A program made the position numbers and the translations under genes. A stretch of 64,000 bases of DNA from Polytrichum commune. Its lineage: Eukaryota; Streptophyta; Polytrichopsida; Polytrichales; Polytrichaceae. Shown here piece after piece: positions 49,309 to 62,100 of this stretch. Location of the stretch: contig OX485804.1 in NCBI GenBank assembly GCA_950295325.1, forward strand, positions 18,414,001-18,478,000. Direction: 5' to 3'. The number at the start of each line of letters is the position of its first letter. Position 1 is the first letter of the stretch. The notes under the pieces were generated by a model that saw nothing but the letters and a program-made list of their open reading frames with translations, did no database searches and was not told the DNA's origin.

Positions 49309-50029
49309 TAAGGTATGCGGGTGTTATGTGGTTACTTCTCTTAATCGGACCCCTAGATTTGATGGATGTGTGGTTCCGTGAGGATCGAAGAGCAAACATC
49401 GTAACGACGCATATGTAAAAGAGATTGGACTACGTTTTCAGATATTCGTAACTTCTCTACACTCAGTAGATAGTGCACATCAGTTGGGAGGACATGTGTA
49501 TCTAGTTCAACAATCCACAACCGTGCACTTTCGATAGCCATAACTGAAAGCAAGGGAGGTCCGGTTTTCAATCTGGTTCTTGCATATGGTTTCCCTAGTA
49601 GAAAACATTGCGAAGAAGGACCGCAGTCACTTTCCCATCGCGGTTCTTTTGACCATTCTGCTCTGCAGTTGCTGAATGACTGTAAATTTGTTTTTTTGGT
49701 TTTCCGACTAAAATTTTGGGAATGTGGGGGCTTGTAGTGTACCGTTGGAAAGGCCTTGAAAAATGCCTTTCCAACGGTGTATTACAAGCCCAAAATATTT
49801 TTAAATTTTAGTTGCAAAATGAAAAAGAAAATATGTGGTTGTTTAGTGACTGCAGATCAAGGTCGTCAAAAGAACCGCAATGGGAAAGTGACTGCGGTTC
49901 TTTTTTCGCATAGTTTTCAACTAGTGTTTGCAGTAGATTTGTTGATGCAACAAGATTTATGTTGTGTGAATCTAATCGGTAGAAGTTGGAGAACGTGGAA
50001 AAGAAACCATATAACACCCACATACCTTA
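49309..50029. mobile_element. fold-back element family F6 with long central hairpin
   Basis: The ends TAAGGTATGCGGGTGTTATG and (complement) TAAGGTATGTGGGTGTTATA are inverted. Inside, 49597-49755 and 49766-49930 form a long near-perfect stem whose loop is 'cttgaaaaat'. The stem contains matching blocks such as 'ccgcagtcactttcccat' and its complement. No transposase. Related shorter copies are at 16425-16800 and 24870-25100. Confidence 0.85.
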
Positions 50030-50100
50030 TTTACAAATCATCTGATTGACTTTACGAAATAGCCAATTGAAGTTCAAGAACTCGAGAAAATTGCAAATTG

Positions 50101-50230
50101 TTTCAAAGGAATCTATAGAACATACCCCAAATTGGTAAAGAAAGACCAAAAGATGTCAACATGTAACCGTTTGGACTTGGAAACACTAAGATCTTGACCG
50201 GTTTTGCCCAGAAATCTCCCTGAACACTGC
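50101..50230 (-). repeat. dispersed repeat, inverted partner of 15796-15925
   Basis: Its reverse complement carries the same phrases as 15796-15925 (ccaagtccaaacggttacat and neighbours). A (CTT)n microsatellite at 50383-50410 follows. Confidence 0.75.
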
Positions 50231-51626
50231 TTCAAAAGAACATCACTCCTTTCACAATTTTACCACCTAAGGAAACATGTGGTAAAGTGGAACCAAAAGT
50301 TCCATATGAGTGTTCGGCTTAAATTCCATGAGACTTATCATGGGGTAATTAAGGTCAAAACACAGAAAGAACCGATATACATCTCTTCTTCTTCTTCTTC
50401 TTCTTCTTCTTTATTTTTAGCCGAATTGACGTTTGAATGGGGGTTGGAATCCCAATTTGGTTTATCAGGACCCAACAACGAACTCGGGAGGAGCATGCAG
50501 CTCCCATGGTAAGTTTCATGAAACTAAAGTCATGGATGCCATGTGCCCATGAGCATTTCGAGACGTTTTGGGAACCAGCTACATTATCTTTTTGCATACT
50601 TTTAATTTACCCAAGAAGAAGAAGAGAGAAAACAAAATGTGAATAATGAAGTAACCAATAAAATTACATCATTAGCTTAATGTGTGTTGTATGATAATGT
50701 TACTCCACCCTTGCAACGGCTTGTGTGGGTCGGGGGATCTCTTGGAAATTGGGCTTGGATCATCAAGGGAATATACACTAGTTTACGAGATTCAACAATG
50801 AATAGGGGAAATCGTTACCATGAACAAGTCACAAACAAGGTAGCTACACCGTTTAAACTTTTGTCTAATTAATGTGGGTTATCATTTGGAGTTATGTGTT
50901 GTTATAACTTTCTACTGAGAGCATCATTTTACTCAACTAATATAAGTACACTAAATATGAAATTTAGCATCACTTACTATTTGGAACTACAAAATTATAT
51001 AATTATTTATTTTATGTCTCATTTTTAACCAACCAAGTTCAAATATTATACATCAACAACATTCTTGAGTTTCTTCCATGCACTTTTCACAATCACGTAC
51101 TTTGACCTTATATAGAGGAAATAAAAATAAAAATAAAAATAGGGTGATGTATTATATAATTTTTTTTGTAGAAAATTAATTGCACAACTGAAATTGTACC
51201 TACAAAGAATCATGGAAACTGGAAACCGACACTCATGGGGAAAACACTAGGAGGAAGACCTAGTGGGCAACGATGCATTTAATACATAACATTACTAAGC
51301 TACTACACGATGGTTTCTTTCCAAAGAAAGAGGCTATGATTGCAAAACTTTGATAGTTTACAACTAGTGGTCGAAAAGTTCACAATTAACAACATGGATG
51401 CTCCCCATAAACATGGAATCTTGGAATTAAGGGAGAACTATGCTTGAGATGTGAACTTGATCCCACATAATGCAACCAAGGAGTTGTGTATCATTATGAA
51501 GAGCAACTCCTTGACATTGTGCACTTCCTAAACCCTCAATGCAAACACCCCTACTAGGCCCCTACTGCAATATATATTGCTATAGATTTGGTCGTAAACT
51601 AAGTAGGAAAATAACCAAGGGTGGTT
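50231..51626. other. gene-free region
   Basis: Holds the (CTT)n at 50383-50410 and an F8-like partial sequence near 50875-50960 ('ttatcatttggagtta'). No gene. Confidence 0.4.
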
Positions 51627-51857
51627 TACACTACATTGTTTATGATATTTAATGTCACTCACTATTCGGACTCACGTAATGCTATAACTATTTATTGAAA
51701 TGTAATATTTTGCCAAGTAGAGTTGTTCATGTTGTATAATGTACAAACCACATGCTCAATCCTTGTTAGTAAAAAAATGAATTCAAGAATAGAAATAGCT
51801 ATTGCATTGCGTAATTCTAAATAATAAGTGGCACTATATACCATAAATGGTGTAGTG
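51627..51857. mobile_element. short MITE family F8, copy 2
   Basis: Ends acactacattgtttatgata and (complement) ggacactacaccatttatgg. The interior matches 43086-43272. Confidence 0.78.
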
Positions 51858-53744
51858 TCCAAGACCAAATAGACTCCAATATCAAGCAATCCTATTGGTT
51901 GAGAGCAAACATTTGGACCCAAGGAGTTTACACTAAGATCCAAGTCTTGGTCCAAGGTGTGAAAAACTGAAGTGGTGTTAATGTGGCATCACTTTCCCAC
52001 CAAATGTTAGCAGTCCCCACTCAAAGAAAAACTCCTTCAATTTTGAGACATTGACCCTAGTGTAAACTCATGCAATAGCTTAGAGGTATGATTCCAATAT
52101 GTCTACTCCCAATATTTTTCTTCATGTCAACTTCACCATCTATGTATCAAAATGAAAAATGTATGGTCAGTAATTTCGATTTTGAGCACCTCAAATTAAG
52201 TTTCTTCAAGTTGGGGTGTAGTAATGACACGATAATGTTATAAGGGAGCTTTGCAGTTCCTATATTTATGTTGTAAAATGAAGTCAATTTTTCATTGGAG
52301 TGGTCATAATTAAGTTCGGCATCCATGTGGTGTTGGTGCTATGTTGAGCTATCGTATGTCTTCAGAGCATGCTCACTTCATTAAATATGATCATTTTTAG
52401 TGTTATCAATCCTAATTGTCGTGCTCAATACTAATTGTAAACTGCGGTATAGGGTCATCAACACTACATGTTAACCCAACATTATTTGCCAATAGAATTA
52501 TACTGGTAGGGGAAGTGGGGAGAGAGGGAATTATCACATACAAGTGTATTTTTCATTCATTCGACATAAAAGCCCCGAAATATTATGCAACCCGGAGGTT
52601 ATATTTTAGTTGATTTGACACGGGAATCATCATCAAAGAATCCAAATTGGTTTACTCAAGATCATTTGAAATGAATTGGCAACAAATCTATAAGGGGTCA
52701 AAATTTTGTGTTAAATGAATGAGAGGTACGCTCACGAGTATACGATAATTCCCTCGCTTTGGAAAGTGGGAGGATGTATTGTTATCAATCTCATTGTTAC
52801 TTATACACTAAGGTGGTCTATTATTCATTTTTAACATGCTACTTGAAACAATATGCAACCCAAAGATTACTTCTTTAGTTGATTCGACATCGGAATTATC
52901 GTCGAAGTTACGCTTTAATTAAGAAGGTCGAGTGAGTTTTAATGTTGGATGGATGAGAAGTACGCTCATATATGATAATTCCCTCTCTCCGGGAAGTAGG
53001 GAATGTACCGTTATCAATGTCACACTTACTTATAGACTTAAGGCGGGCTACTATTGATCCTTTTTTGACTTCTGATAAAATGTAGAAGACCGGTCATCGC
53101 TTGAACCATCGTTCCGACACTATGAAGATAATTTGGCATGGAGAGGCTTGGATTGCCTCTCCAAATTGATTGCTATCCAATTGAGAGCAAGGCGAACAAG
53201 GTTGATGTTTAACAATGGATCACCCTACAAATTGCTTTGAGGAGGTATTCCAAGTAATATGCATGCTTACCATCTCATGGACAAGAGATATCATGTAAAC
53301 ATATTGAGGAAAATGTAAGTCATCCAGTGGACCATGTCACTAGGCTCAAAAAATTCATTGAAAAGTGGGAGAAAGTGGTCAAAGCCACTGTTGTATCCGT
53401 ATGATTTGTGGCACAATCATGCAACCTCACTATAAATTCTTCAATTAGGGGGCCTCCAATGAGGTCAACTATGTCAATACATGCATAAAACTAGGAATGG
53501 ATTAAAATTACACTAATGCTTACATACATGAATCAAATGTAAATATTTATATTTTAAAACACACATTTGAAGATGGTTCCCGCAGAGGGAAATTACTTTT
53601 AAGTTCAATTGAGAATTATTCCTAGTGATTGAGTTCTCCTAATTATTACAACTATTCTGATTGTATGCAAACTTGCCTATGTTAATGTTGCATTGTGGGT
53701 GGGTGCCATCACTAATTCTAAACTATGTAATACTACGGAAATAG
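51858..53744. other. gene-free region
   Basis: The phrases 'gtacgctca...tatgataattccctc' and 'ttatcaatctcattgttact' around 52725-52820 recur around 52960-53050, an old ~230-bp tandem repeat. No gene is supported. Confidence 0.5.
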
Positions 53745-54250
53745 ACTACATCATTTATGGTATTTAGTGTCACATGCATAACAATGTCACTTACCTTATT
53801 TTGAGGCGTATGCTAGGTTACACTAACGATCAACAACTTCATCATCAATGTCGCCACAGGTTCCTTAGCAATCAAGTTGCTTACGAATATCTTGGCATGA
53901 GTATGTTCAATAAGGTTACGAGGTGTATGCCTATCTTACACAATGGTCTACCAGTTGATTAAAGTGTACACAAATGACAGTTGGCATTAGTATGTTTGAT
54001 ATCTTCTTCGTTCATACTAAAATGTACATGCATAACACTTGCCATTAGTATGTTGAATAACATCTTCCCCTTGCACACTATAACGCAATACTATCATAAT
54101 GTAATAAAGTCTCACTTAAGAGAGTCACTTACGTTGACGAATATGATTTTATTGACAATTAGCGGACATGGCACGCTGAGATTTGTAGGCATCTAGTTCA
54201 AGCCCTTCACAAATAGTATACATGACACTAAATACCATAAATTATGTAAT
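53745..54250. mobile_element. MITE family F3
   Basis: Ends actacatcatttatggtatt and the complement of gacactaaataccataaatt form inverted repeats of about 27 bp, and the ~505-bp interior has no transposase. The ends share 'tttagtgtc' with families F2 and F8, so the three may be related. Confidence 0.8.
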
Positions 54251-55961
54251 GATATGCACCATGTCTACCTTCTAAACTTGTTAATTTGTCAATGACTTGA
54301 CTACATGATCCTTGCAGTGGTAGCATCTAGCTTTTACATTGGGAACATCATACATATGTTCTTTCACAATGGCCCTACAACAAATAGTTTTCACATGGGG
54401 TTCAGTAAAAAATTTGTTCTAGCCAACCTTAGAAATTTGGAGACCTAGTACTGAAGGCACCTATTGAAGAAGAACATGAATCATTGGAGGACCTAAATGA
54501 GTGAGTTATACTGGAATTGTAATTCCAGGCCTGAAAATTCTGCACTCTTTAGAAGTTTTGACCATACAATATACCAAATTACCTTGTTAAATAATAGTTG
54601 CATCATAAAATTTTGGTATGTATCGGGCCCATGTACATAGTGACATCCTCTTCAAGATACATGACTCAAATGGGACCAAAGCCCATGCAAATGTGATTTC
54701 TTGAGGCCATTTCATGAGTTTATTGATTGGTGACAACAATTGACTTATGTGTAAAGTCTTGGGATCAAACTCTTGTTGAGTGGGTTAAATGCGAGTTTGA
54801 GAGTGTATTCTTAAAGCCATCCAAGTTTTCTTAAGGTTTAAATTAATATGTTCAAATAGTGATGTCAGATTATTTAAAATAAATAAATTAGCATGTCATA
54901 TTAATATGGATGGGCCAAACTAGCCTTGCATAAGTCGATACAAGATTTAGGATGGTAGGTCCCATGAGAATATACTATTTTGAGATCTATAACTTTTCTT
55001 CAATTTTCTTGGGATGATAAGAGGAGGTCCAAGAAATTTCACCCAACTTTTTTAATAGGCTCCAACACACGATGAGCTAACAATCTCTTAATAGAAAACT
55101 CTCTCGAAGGATCAAACTCACAATCATGCCCCCTTTTGAGAGACTTCACGCATAGCTCTAATAACCCTATCTTGGTGCAAAATGAGCCAGGGATTCTTTT
55201 GTGTAGAGGGTGAATTGAACTTCGGATCATGCCCTCATTAGGAAAGAATTGTTTCCACCAATTAATAGAAATCGCACAAAATTCAAGAGCTCCCTTATAT
55301 CCAATCCCAACATTATGAAGCCATCATAAGAGAGCCACCTTCATGGTGACTTCTCCTTTGTATTTGTGCAATCAAAAGTTTGCACTTGAGCTATGTGAAG
55401 TAAATTAAGTTTTGTCACGATGTGGATCCTTGTTCTTTGTTTTATTAATTTGTTTTTGGGCTTGGAACATATACATGATAGTACTAATGAATCAAGTTTC
55501 GATAGGAGACCCAACAAACACATGCAGCCTTCGCTCACGCGCTCTACACGACCACCCAAAAGAAACGACTCAATCACGGTCCACTTGGGAGGACCTAGTT
55601 TCTCAACTTCTTGGCCAAGTAGGGGCCACGGATTCGTGGTGGCCATGTAAGTTGGAGGTGAAAATTCCGGGAGCCTTTATAGCCATTAAAATTCTACTTT
55701 CAGCCCATCCCCAAAATTAACATTTGAGACCGCAAATACATCTAATGAAATTGAAATTGATTTTATAGTCCGAGAAGCCGAAAGACTAATGAGACTGAAA
55801 TCTAATGAAATTACGTTGAGACAAATCAACCACAAACTTATGGGGGGATCAAGTTTTTACTATACCCTTACATGGCTACCACAAATTTCGTGGCAGCCAC
55901 GGGGTCCAGTAAAATGCTATCTCTTAGAATTCATCCGAGTGGCTAATCCACCCAACTTAAT
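54251..55961. other. gene-free region
   Basis: Part of 54745-54990 resembles 21225-21470. No gene is supported. Confidence 0.4.
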
Positions 55962-56293
55962 CTCACTACACCAAATATGATATTCAGTGCTTGATACACA
56001 AAATACGAACACATACACTAAATATCAATAACCCTATGAAAGTAAGTAACATTAAATGTAAATTCAAACACTAAATATCAACTATGATAATATGTGGAAG
56101 TTACATGTTTGAATTTAGTGTTAGTAAAGACATGAAAAAAAAACTTAACAATGATAACATGAGAATTTTCAGCATATCTTCTAGCATAATATCTTCTAAC
56201 ACTAATTACCAAGGAATTAAAAATCAATATTGAGCATGGTAAAATGGTACCAACATTGAATATAATCAAACACTAAATATCATATTTAGTGTA
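55962..56293 (-). mobile_element. MITE family F2, copy 2
   Basis: Reverse-orientation partner of 17484-17827, with 'ccaaatatgatattcagtgc' at one end and 'atcatatttagtgtaa' at the other. Confidence 0.85.
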
Positions 56294-56499
56294 AACATAC
56301 ACTCGGGTTCTTTGATGGTAATTCGGGATCATCTCAGTTGGGTACGTATAAAAACGACTGAACTATAAGAAATTGTCCGATGTTTCTTTTTCCTTTATTT
56401 ATCTCCTTCGAAATTCACCTTCAACTTACGGGGCCACCACGAATGTGTGGACCCCTACTAGGTAGGGATTGACTCGGGTGACTCACTTCAATCCGAACA

Positions 56500-58260
56500 T
56501 GTAACTAGGGAGCGTGACTCGGGAGCGGTCGGTAACTTACGGCCCACGACCCGGGAACTCCCTACCCACCCACCCACCTACCCACCTACCAAAGACCTGG
56601 CTACAACAGCCTAGCCCTGCCTGCCTGCCCGCCATAGCCAGCCCCGGAAACCAAAACCCCATCAAAAGCGCGCACACAAAATCACAGACACACAAAAACA
56701 CACACACTGCTGCTGCAGCAGCGCTGGCCCGGGGAGATTTTTGGGCATACTCGGTCGAGAGTGTTTCCAAGCCCATCCGGTGGATACATGCTGACATCTT
56801 CTTTTTTGGTTTTCCTTCATTATTGCATTGGGGTATATTCAAGGGATTCCTCCCAAAAGGGTTGGTGATGTTTTTAAAGTTTTGAATCTCAACCGGTTAC
56901 TTGTCAAGCTCAGCCGGTTCTCGCCGTTCGTTCATTGTGGCGCAGGCAGTATTCTTTGGGGGGCAGTGGCGGCAGGGGCAGTCGTCACGGGGCTGATTGG
57001 GAAGGAAAGAGGACCACGCGGTCCGAAGAAAATCTTGCCCCCTTGTAGATCCTAGGCTCCGGGACGCGCAGCAGGAGCCGGGACTCGCGACGCCGCCCGC
57101 CCGGGATACAGTGGGTACAGTACACACAGATGACAAGCCAGCCCCGAAGCCCCGCCCCGAGAACGTAAAATCTTGGGACGTTGTACATTCTAGGGTGGCG
57201 TCCCGCAGGAGGGATTCGCAACGCCCGGTTGCCCGCCCGCCCGGGATCCAACATACAAGACAAGCCTCGCGCTGCGTCGTCGCTGGCCCGCTGGCTCGCA
57301 CCCAAGGTTTTGGCCCAGCCCCAGCCCAGGGATTGCTTGCCAACCCAATTCAGTGCCAATTTTCTCTCTCTCTCGCGTGCGTGCGAGCGTGCGAGCGAGC
57401 AACCCACCCACCCATCCCGCCATCGCTAACTTATAGCGCGGGCTGCGGGGGGGCTACTTATTTTGTTTGTTTGGGAGCTCTCAGTTGTCTGGCCGAGCTT
57501 TATTGGGTTTCGGGTCCGGGGCTGGGGGCTGCCAGAATTGCTGTGGAAGCTTTGTTAGATTGGGAAGGGAAGAGAAGGGAAGGGAGGGGGGAGGAGAGGA
57601 GGGGAGGGTTGATCGGGGTATTGCGAAAGCGGACAGAATAATTTCGGGTACCTGTCGGTGTGTGTGTATCCTCCCAGCTAGCTTCCTTAATCTTCCTTGG
57701 ATGGGCTGGGAGGACTTTGGTCCCCCTTTGGTCACGAGTTTCTAGGTATTCGCAACAGCTGCCAATCGGTGGCGGAGGAGACGAAGAAGAAGAAGAAGAA
57801 GAAGTGAGTGGTCGGAGTCCGTTTGCCAGCTTCCTGCGGGTAGGGAGGAGGGAGGGAGAGTTTGGAGGAGTAACGAACATGATTGTTTTTTGTGAGAGCA
57901 TTGATCTCGTGAGTAAATCGGATGTATATGAGTAGACTTCTTCTTCTTCACTCAAAACAGGAGGCAAGCCTTCTTGCATCAAGATTAGGCTAAGGTTCGG
58001 GTGTCGATGGTGATGCTTAATCGTGTTTACCAAGTCTCTGGGGGTACACCAGATTGACCGCACTATTGTAATTCTTATTATTGTGGTGATGGTGGTTCTT
58101 GGGCTCTGTGTTGTGGAGCTGCGGGGATTAGGTAGTGTTTGGAGGTCAATTTGCAACACATCGCATCATGGGCACTGATTACCCCGCTCGAGGTAGCTGG
58201 ATGATCGGAGTCCCACAGAGTAAGTAGGTCGACCAGCAATTGATTGTGTGAACCACAGCT
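56500..58260 (+). promoter_or_regulatory. CpG-dense, GA/CT-rich 5' flank of the oxygenase-like gene
   Basis: GC content and CpG frequency rise sharply over 56900-57650, with CT repeats at 57359-57374, GGGA-type purine runs at 57565-57610 and (GAA)n at 57783-57806. Many open frames here are by-products of the composition. Plausible 5' UTR splice signals exist (acceptor 'ctcaaaacag' ending 57960, donor 'gtaagtag' at 58219). A housekeeping-type promoter and spliced leader are inferred; the start site cannot be placed. Confidence 0.5.
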
Positions 58261-58492
58261 ACTTGGATACTAAAAATATTGAATGAGTGGAGTCGAGGGA
58301 ATATGTCGGAGGGACAGGAGCCTGGGGGGCTTCTTCAGCAGCAGGTGGTGGGATCGGCAGCATGGGTGCCAGATACTCGACCAAAATGTTACTACTCATG
58401 GCAGGATCGGTTTTCACGGCTGCCGTTTATTTGGTGCCCTAACCACTAGATTTCCACATGCATGGATTGCAGGAATTAATAGATCCTTAGAG

Positions 58493-58757
58493 ACAGAGAG
58501 TGAGGCTGGTTATTGGGTGCATGGAAGTAGAAGTGGGGGGTTCTGATGATTTCGCTCTATGGAAATGCCATAGTGAGAAGGTTATTAATACTTTTCTGCT
58601 GAGGGTTAGGAACGAGGGATCGCAGGAACAGATTCTTAGAGAGAGCGTGAGAGAGAGAGAGAGAGAGAGAGGCTGGATATTGGGTGCCTGGAAGTAGTAG
58701 TTTAGTTCTCACTATGGAATGCCATAGAAAGAATAATATTTTTCAGCTGAGGGACGC
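58493..58757. repeat. imperfect tandem duplication with (GA)n
   Basis: The block 'gaggctggttattgggtgc...gaaatgccatag...ctgctgagggttag' (58500-58609) recurs as 'gaggctggatattgggtgcc...gaatgccatag...cagctgaggg' (58669-58757). A (GA)n at 58645-58669 separates them. Confidence 0.8.
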
Positions 58758-59109
58758 TAGACTTTTATTCTGCGAAGGAGGGCAACCGTCAACTGTTGTT
58801 TGATCCAAAGTCATGACATCCTCCATCCAGCCGAGCCATGAGAATACTATTAATAAATTAGTTTGACAATGAAGAGAAGGTGCCACAGTAGAGTCGCTCC
58901 TGAGGATATACAGTAGTCGGAGGCAGGTTATAAGTAGATCATTTAACTTAACTTAGTTTTACTAAGTTGGGTAGGCTCACTCATGGTATGTATGGCATGT
59001 GCCTAAGAGACGACTTTTTCCGTGAAATTGAGCTACTACTGGCCGACCGAGGTCACGTAATTGGGTAGCCTCGTAACTGGGTAACTGGGTTGGGTGATTG
59101 GCCGAGTGC

Positions 59110-62100
59110 ATGGGCGCAATGGCGGCGGCAGCAGGCATCACATCCCCTGCCCGGGTGAGGTTGACGGATTTGGTTGCCACCGACGGGATGCCCTCGGAGA
59201 ACTACAAACATGCTGTGGCCGCACTTTCCCAGTCGCTCCGAAACTTCAATGCAGCCATCATCCAAGTCCCTCACGCGGACGATGTGCTGTTGAGATGTGT
59301 CCTGGACTCCGTCCGGATGTTTTTCCATAAGAAAACAGCAATTCTGCAGGGTGCATCAGATTCGGCATCCGAAGCAGCAGCATCAGCAGCAGCAGCAGCA
59401 GCAGGAGCAGGAATAATCGGTGCTGAAGACCCCCAAAGTTGGAACCGCACAGCGGGTTATTACGCTGAGCCCCAGCATGCAAGAGAGACATATGACTTCC
59501 GGCCAGGGAGGATGATTCATAATGAAGCTGGGGCAGCAGCAGCAGCAGCATCAAGTGTTTCGTCAGAATTGCCACCTGCAGGGTTGCCTGAGGTTTTTGC
59601 TGTTCTAGGAAGTGCCTCTCGAACCATTTTGGACGCAATCGGAAGCTCCCTGGATCTGCGGAGCTACTGGTGGACGGATTTGTTGGACAATGTGCCATTG
59701 AAGGCCGGGGAAATCTCCACTTCTGTCTTGTCAACGTGCTGTCAGAACAGGTATGACATTTACTACGTGATATCCGGATGTGTGCAAAATCCTCGCTAGT
59801 TGATGAAATCGATTGTGGGTTGAGTCGATGATCATTGTCGCCAACTAAGAAGTTTCGGCATTCTCATTTATGGGTGTCCACCTTGCCAAGTCTACCAATG
59901 GACGCCAATGTGAGTGCTATTTCTTAGGAAACCTCTGCTTTAACAACTAACTGACTTCAGCGCCCAAAGTGTAATATTTTTTTGATTTTCTGAAAGAAGT
60001 GCCAGTACATCTATCAATGTCATGCTTCTTTGCGTAAAAGAACTCGAACGAGCGAAAACTTCGAGGGTTCCATCAGCCTCCTATTGTTTTTTATCCTTTT
60101 AGTACATGGCAGAAAGTTCCAACATCCTTTTATCAGCTAGATGCAGTTACCACATAGTACAGTATTCATGCAAAGGTGGATTTATGGAAAAATCATGAAG
60201 CTCGTGCGTTTGTGCAGACCTGGTGCTCACCAGTCAGCCACCACATTGGCAGGAGAGCAAGCCGCGGCCCTGCCCATCTACGAAGAGGAAGTAGACAAAG
60301 GGCTGCTGACATTACTTAAATCTGACAAGCCAGGCCTCCAAATACGAGATTTGCAGGGCCGCTGGATGGTTGTGGATGCTGACTTAGGTCCTCAAGACAT
60401 GGTTCTGTTCACCGGACTTTCACTTTACCAGACAACTGGGGGTTATCTCAGTCCCTCTCTCCATCGAACAGACATAAACACCAATCTTGGTCAACAAGCA
60501 GCACAGAGCTCCATGCCGTATGGACGTTGCACTGTGGCTTTCAAGCTGATGCCTCGTGCATCTGCCATTCTGCATTGTGCAGCCATGAGTGCTGCAGGGC
60601 ATCATCTGGGAGGTCCATTTCAGCAGCCGGTGCCAGTTCATGAATTCATGCAGAGGTCACATCCCACGGACCAGCTTGTCATGAGTCGACCAGGAGTTCC
60701 TACATTCTCCTTCTCAGCACCGGTCGAAGGTGAGGCGCTCTACTTGCTTCGGATCATTCCAAAACTTATGATGTATGATTACATTACCAGTGCAGCTTTC
60801 ATTGTGTTCCAGCTAGTATCACCAACGTCTTAAATCTTTACAATCTTTGAGGGCGCTGCTTTTCGCAGCAAAAAATATTTAGAAAATGAAATCGCTAAAA
60901 ACTACGTGTCCCAGCTCTGTTAATCAAGCCTGCGGCCTTCATTGGCAAAGTGGGGCGTTACTGGGTAGTTAGCCTCTGCACATTCTTGCTTCATGTAAAT
61001 TCATACAGTTGCAATATTGAGAGTGCATTGGAGTGATATCAAAAAGCATGGGTACACCGTTTAGATTTTATTCTGCATCAAAGGTGAGGCTCTCTGCTTG
61101 CTTCACATTTCTGCAATGATGTATGATGACATTACCACTGCTACTTTCATTGTATTTCTAGTATCACCAACATCTGCACATTCTTGCTTCATGTATTCCT
61201 ACTGCGTACAGTTGCAATATTAAGAGTACATTATGCACTGGAGTGATTCTATAAATCATGGTTACACCGTTAATGGTTTATTGTATATCGAAGGTGAGGC
61301 TCTCAACTTGCTTCAGATCATTGCAACAATGATGCATGATAACATTACCATGTTGCAGTCATTTCTTTCCTAGTATCACCAACGTGTGCACATTCTTGCT
61401 TCATGTAAATTCCTACGTCATATAACAGTTGCAATATGGAGAGTGCATTCTGCATTGGAGCGATGTTATAAAGCATGGCACCGTTAAAGAGTTTATTGTG
61501 TTCACTGCATTTCTGGAAGAGCTGTTGTTTGTAAAGATGTAGGTTGGACCCAGATCCTCTTAAAAACTTAATCCATTTTGCTGGGATCATTATAACTGAT
61601 CCATGAGTTCCTACTGCAATTACAGCAGCAGCAGTTTATCAGCTCCCTGCGGCCACAACTCAATTGAAGGCGACGATGAAGCGGAAGAAACAAGTGTCTC
61701 GGGGAAAACCGCTTGCGCCTTCGAAGCGGTTACGCCTCGAAGCTCAACGTGTCCTCAAGGAGAGAGTTCAAGAGATTGCAGACAACAAGGGACTGAAGAT
61801 ACGGTATTGCAATTTAAAGGAATGTGAAGAGCAGCATTTGAATGCCATGGACAGTCCTTGTGCTGCCATGAGAGCAGAGATGGAGTGGCCTGCGGGTGTT
61901 CCATTTGTTCATCCCCATGACTTGCCCAACAAAGCAAAACAGGCCTTCTTGGAAGCATATGAGCCTGGGTGGACAGCTGCTCAGGACGGTGACATACAAA
62001 TGATAGATCAATCAGGCCAAGCCCAACAAGGGCAGATGCTTGCTTGTAAGATTCTGAGCTTCTTGTCATGTGGTCATGTTCTGGGGTGACCGTAACATAC

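Noticed and set aside
56897-57641. Long overlapping frames on both strands, Arg/Pro/Ala/Ser-rich
   Set aside because: They coincide with the CpG-dense promoter-like region; composition alone lengthens open frames and no domain is visible.
59258-59734. 158-residue minus-strand frame with poly-Leu runs
   Set aside because: It is the antisense of exon 1; the Leu runs are the complement of the GCA (Ala) repeats.
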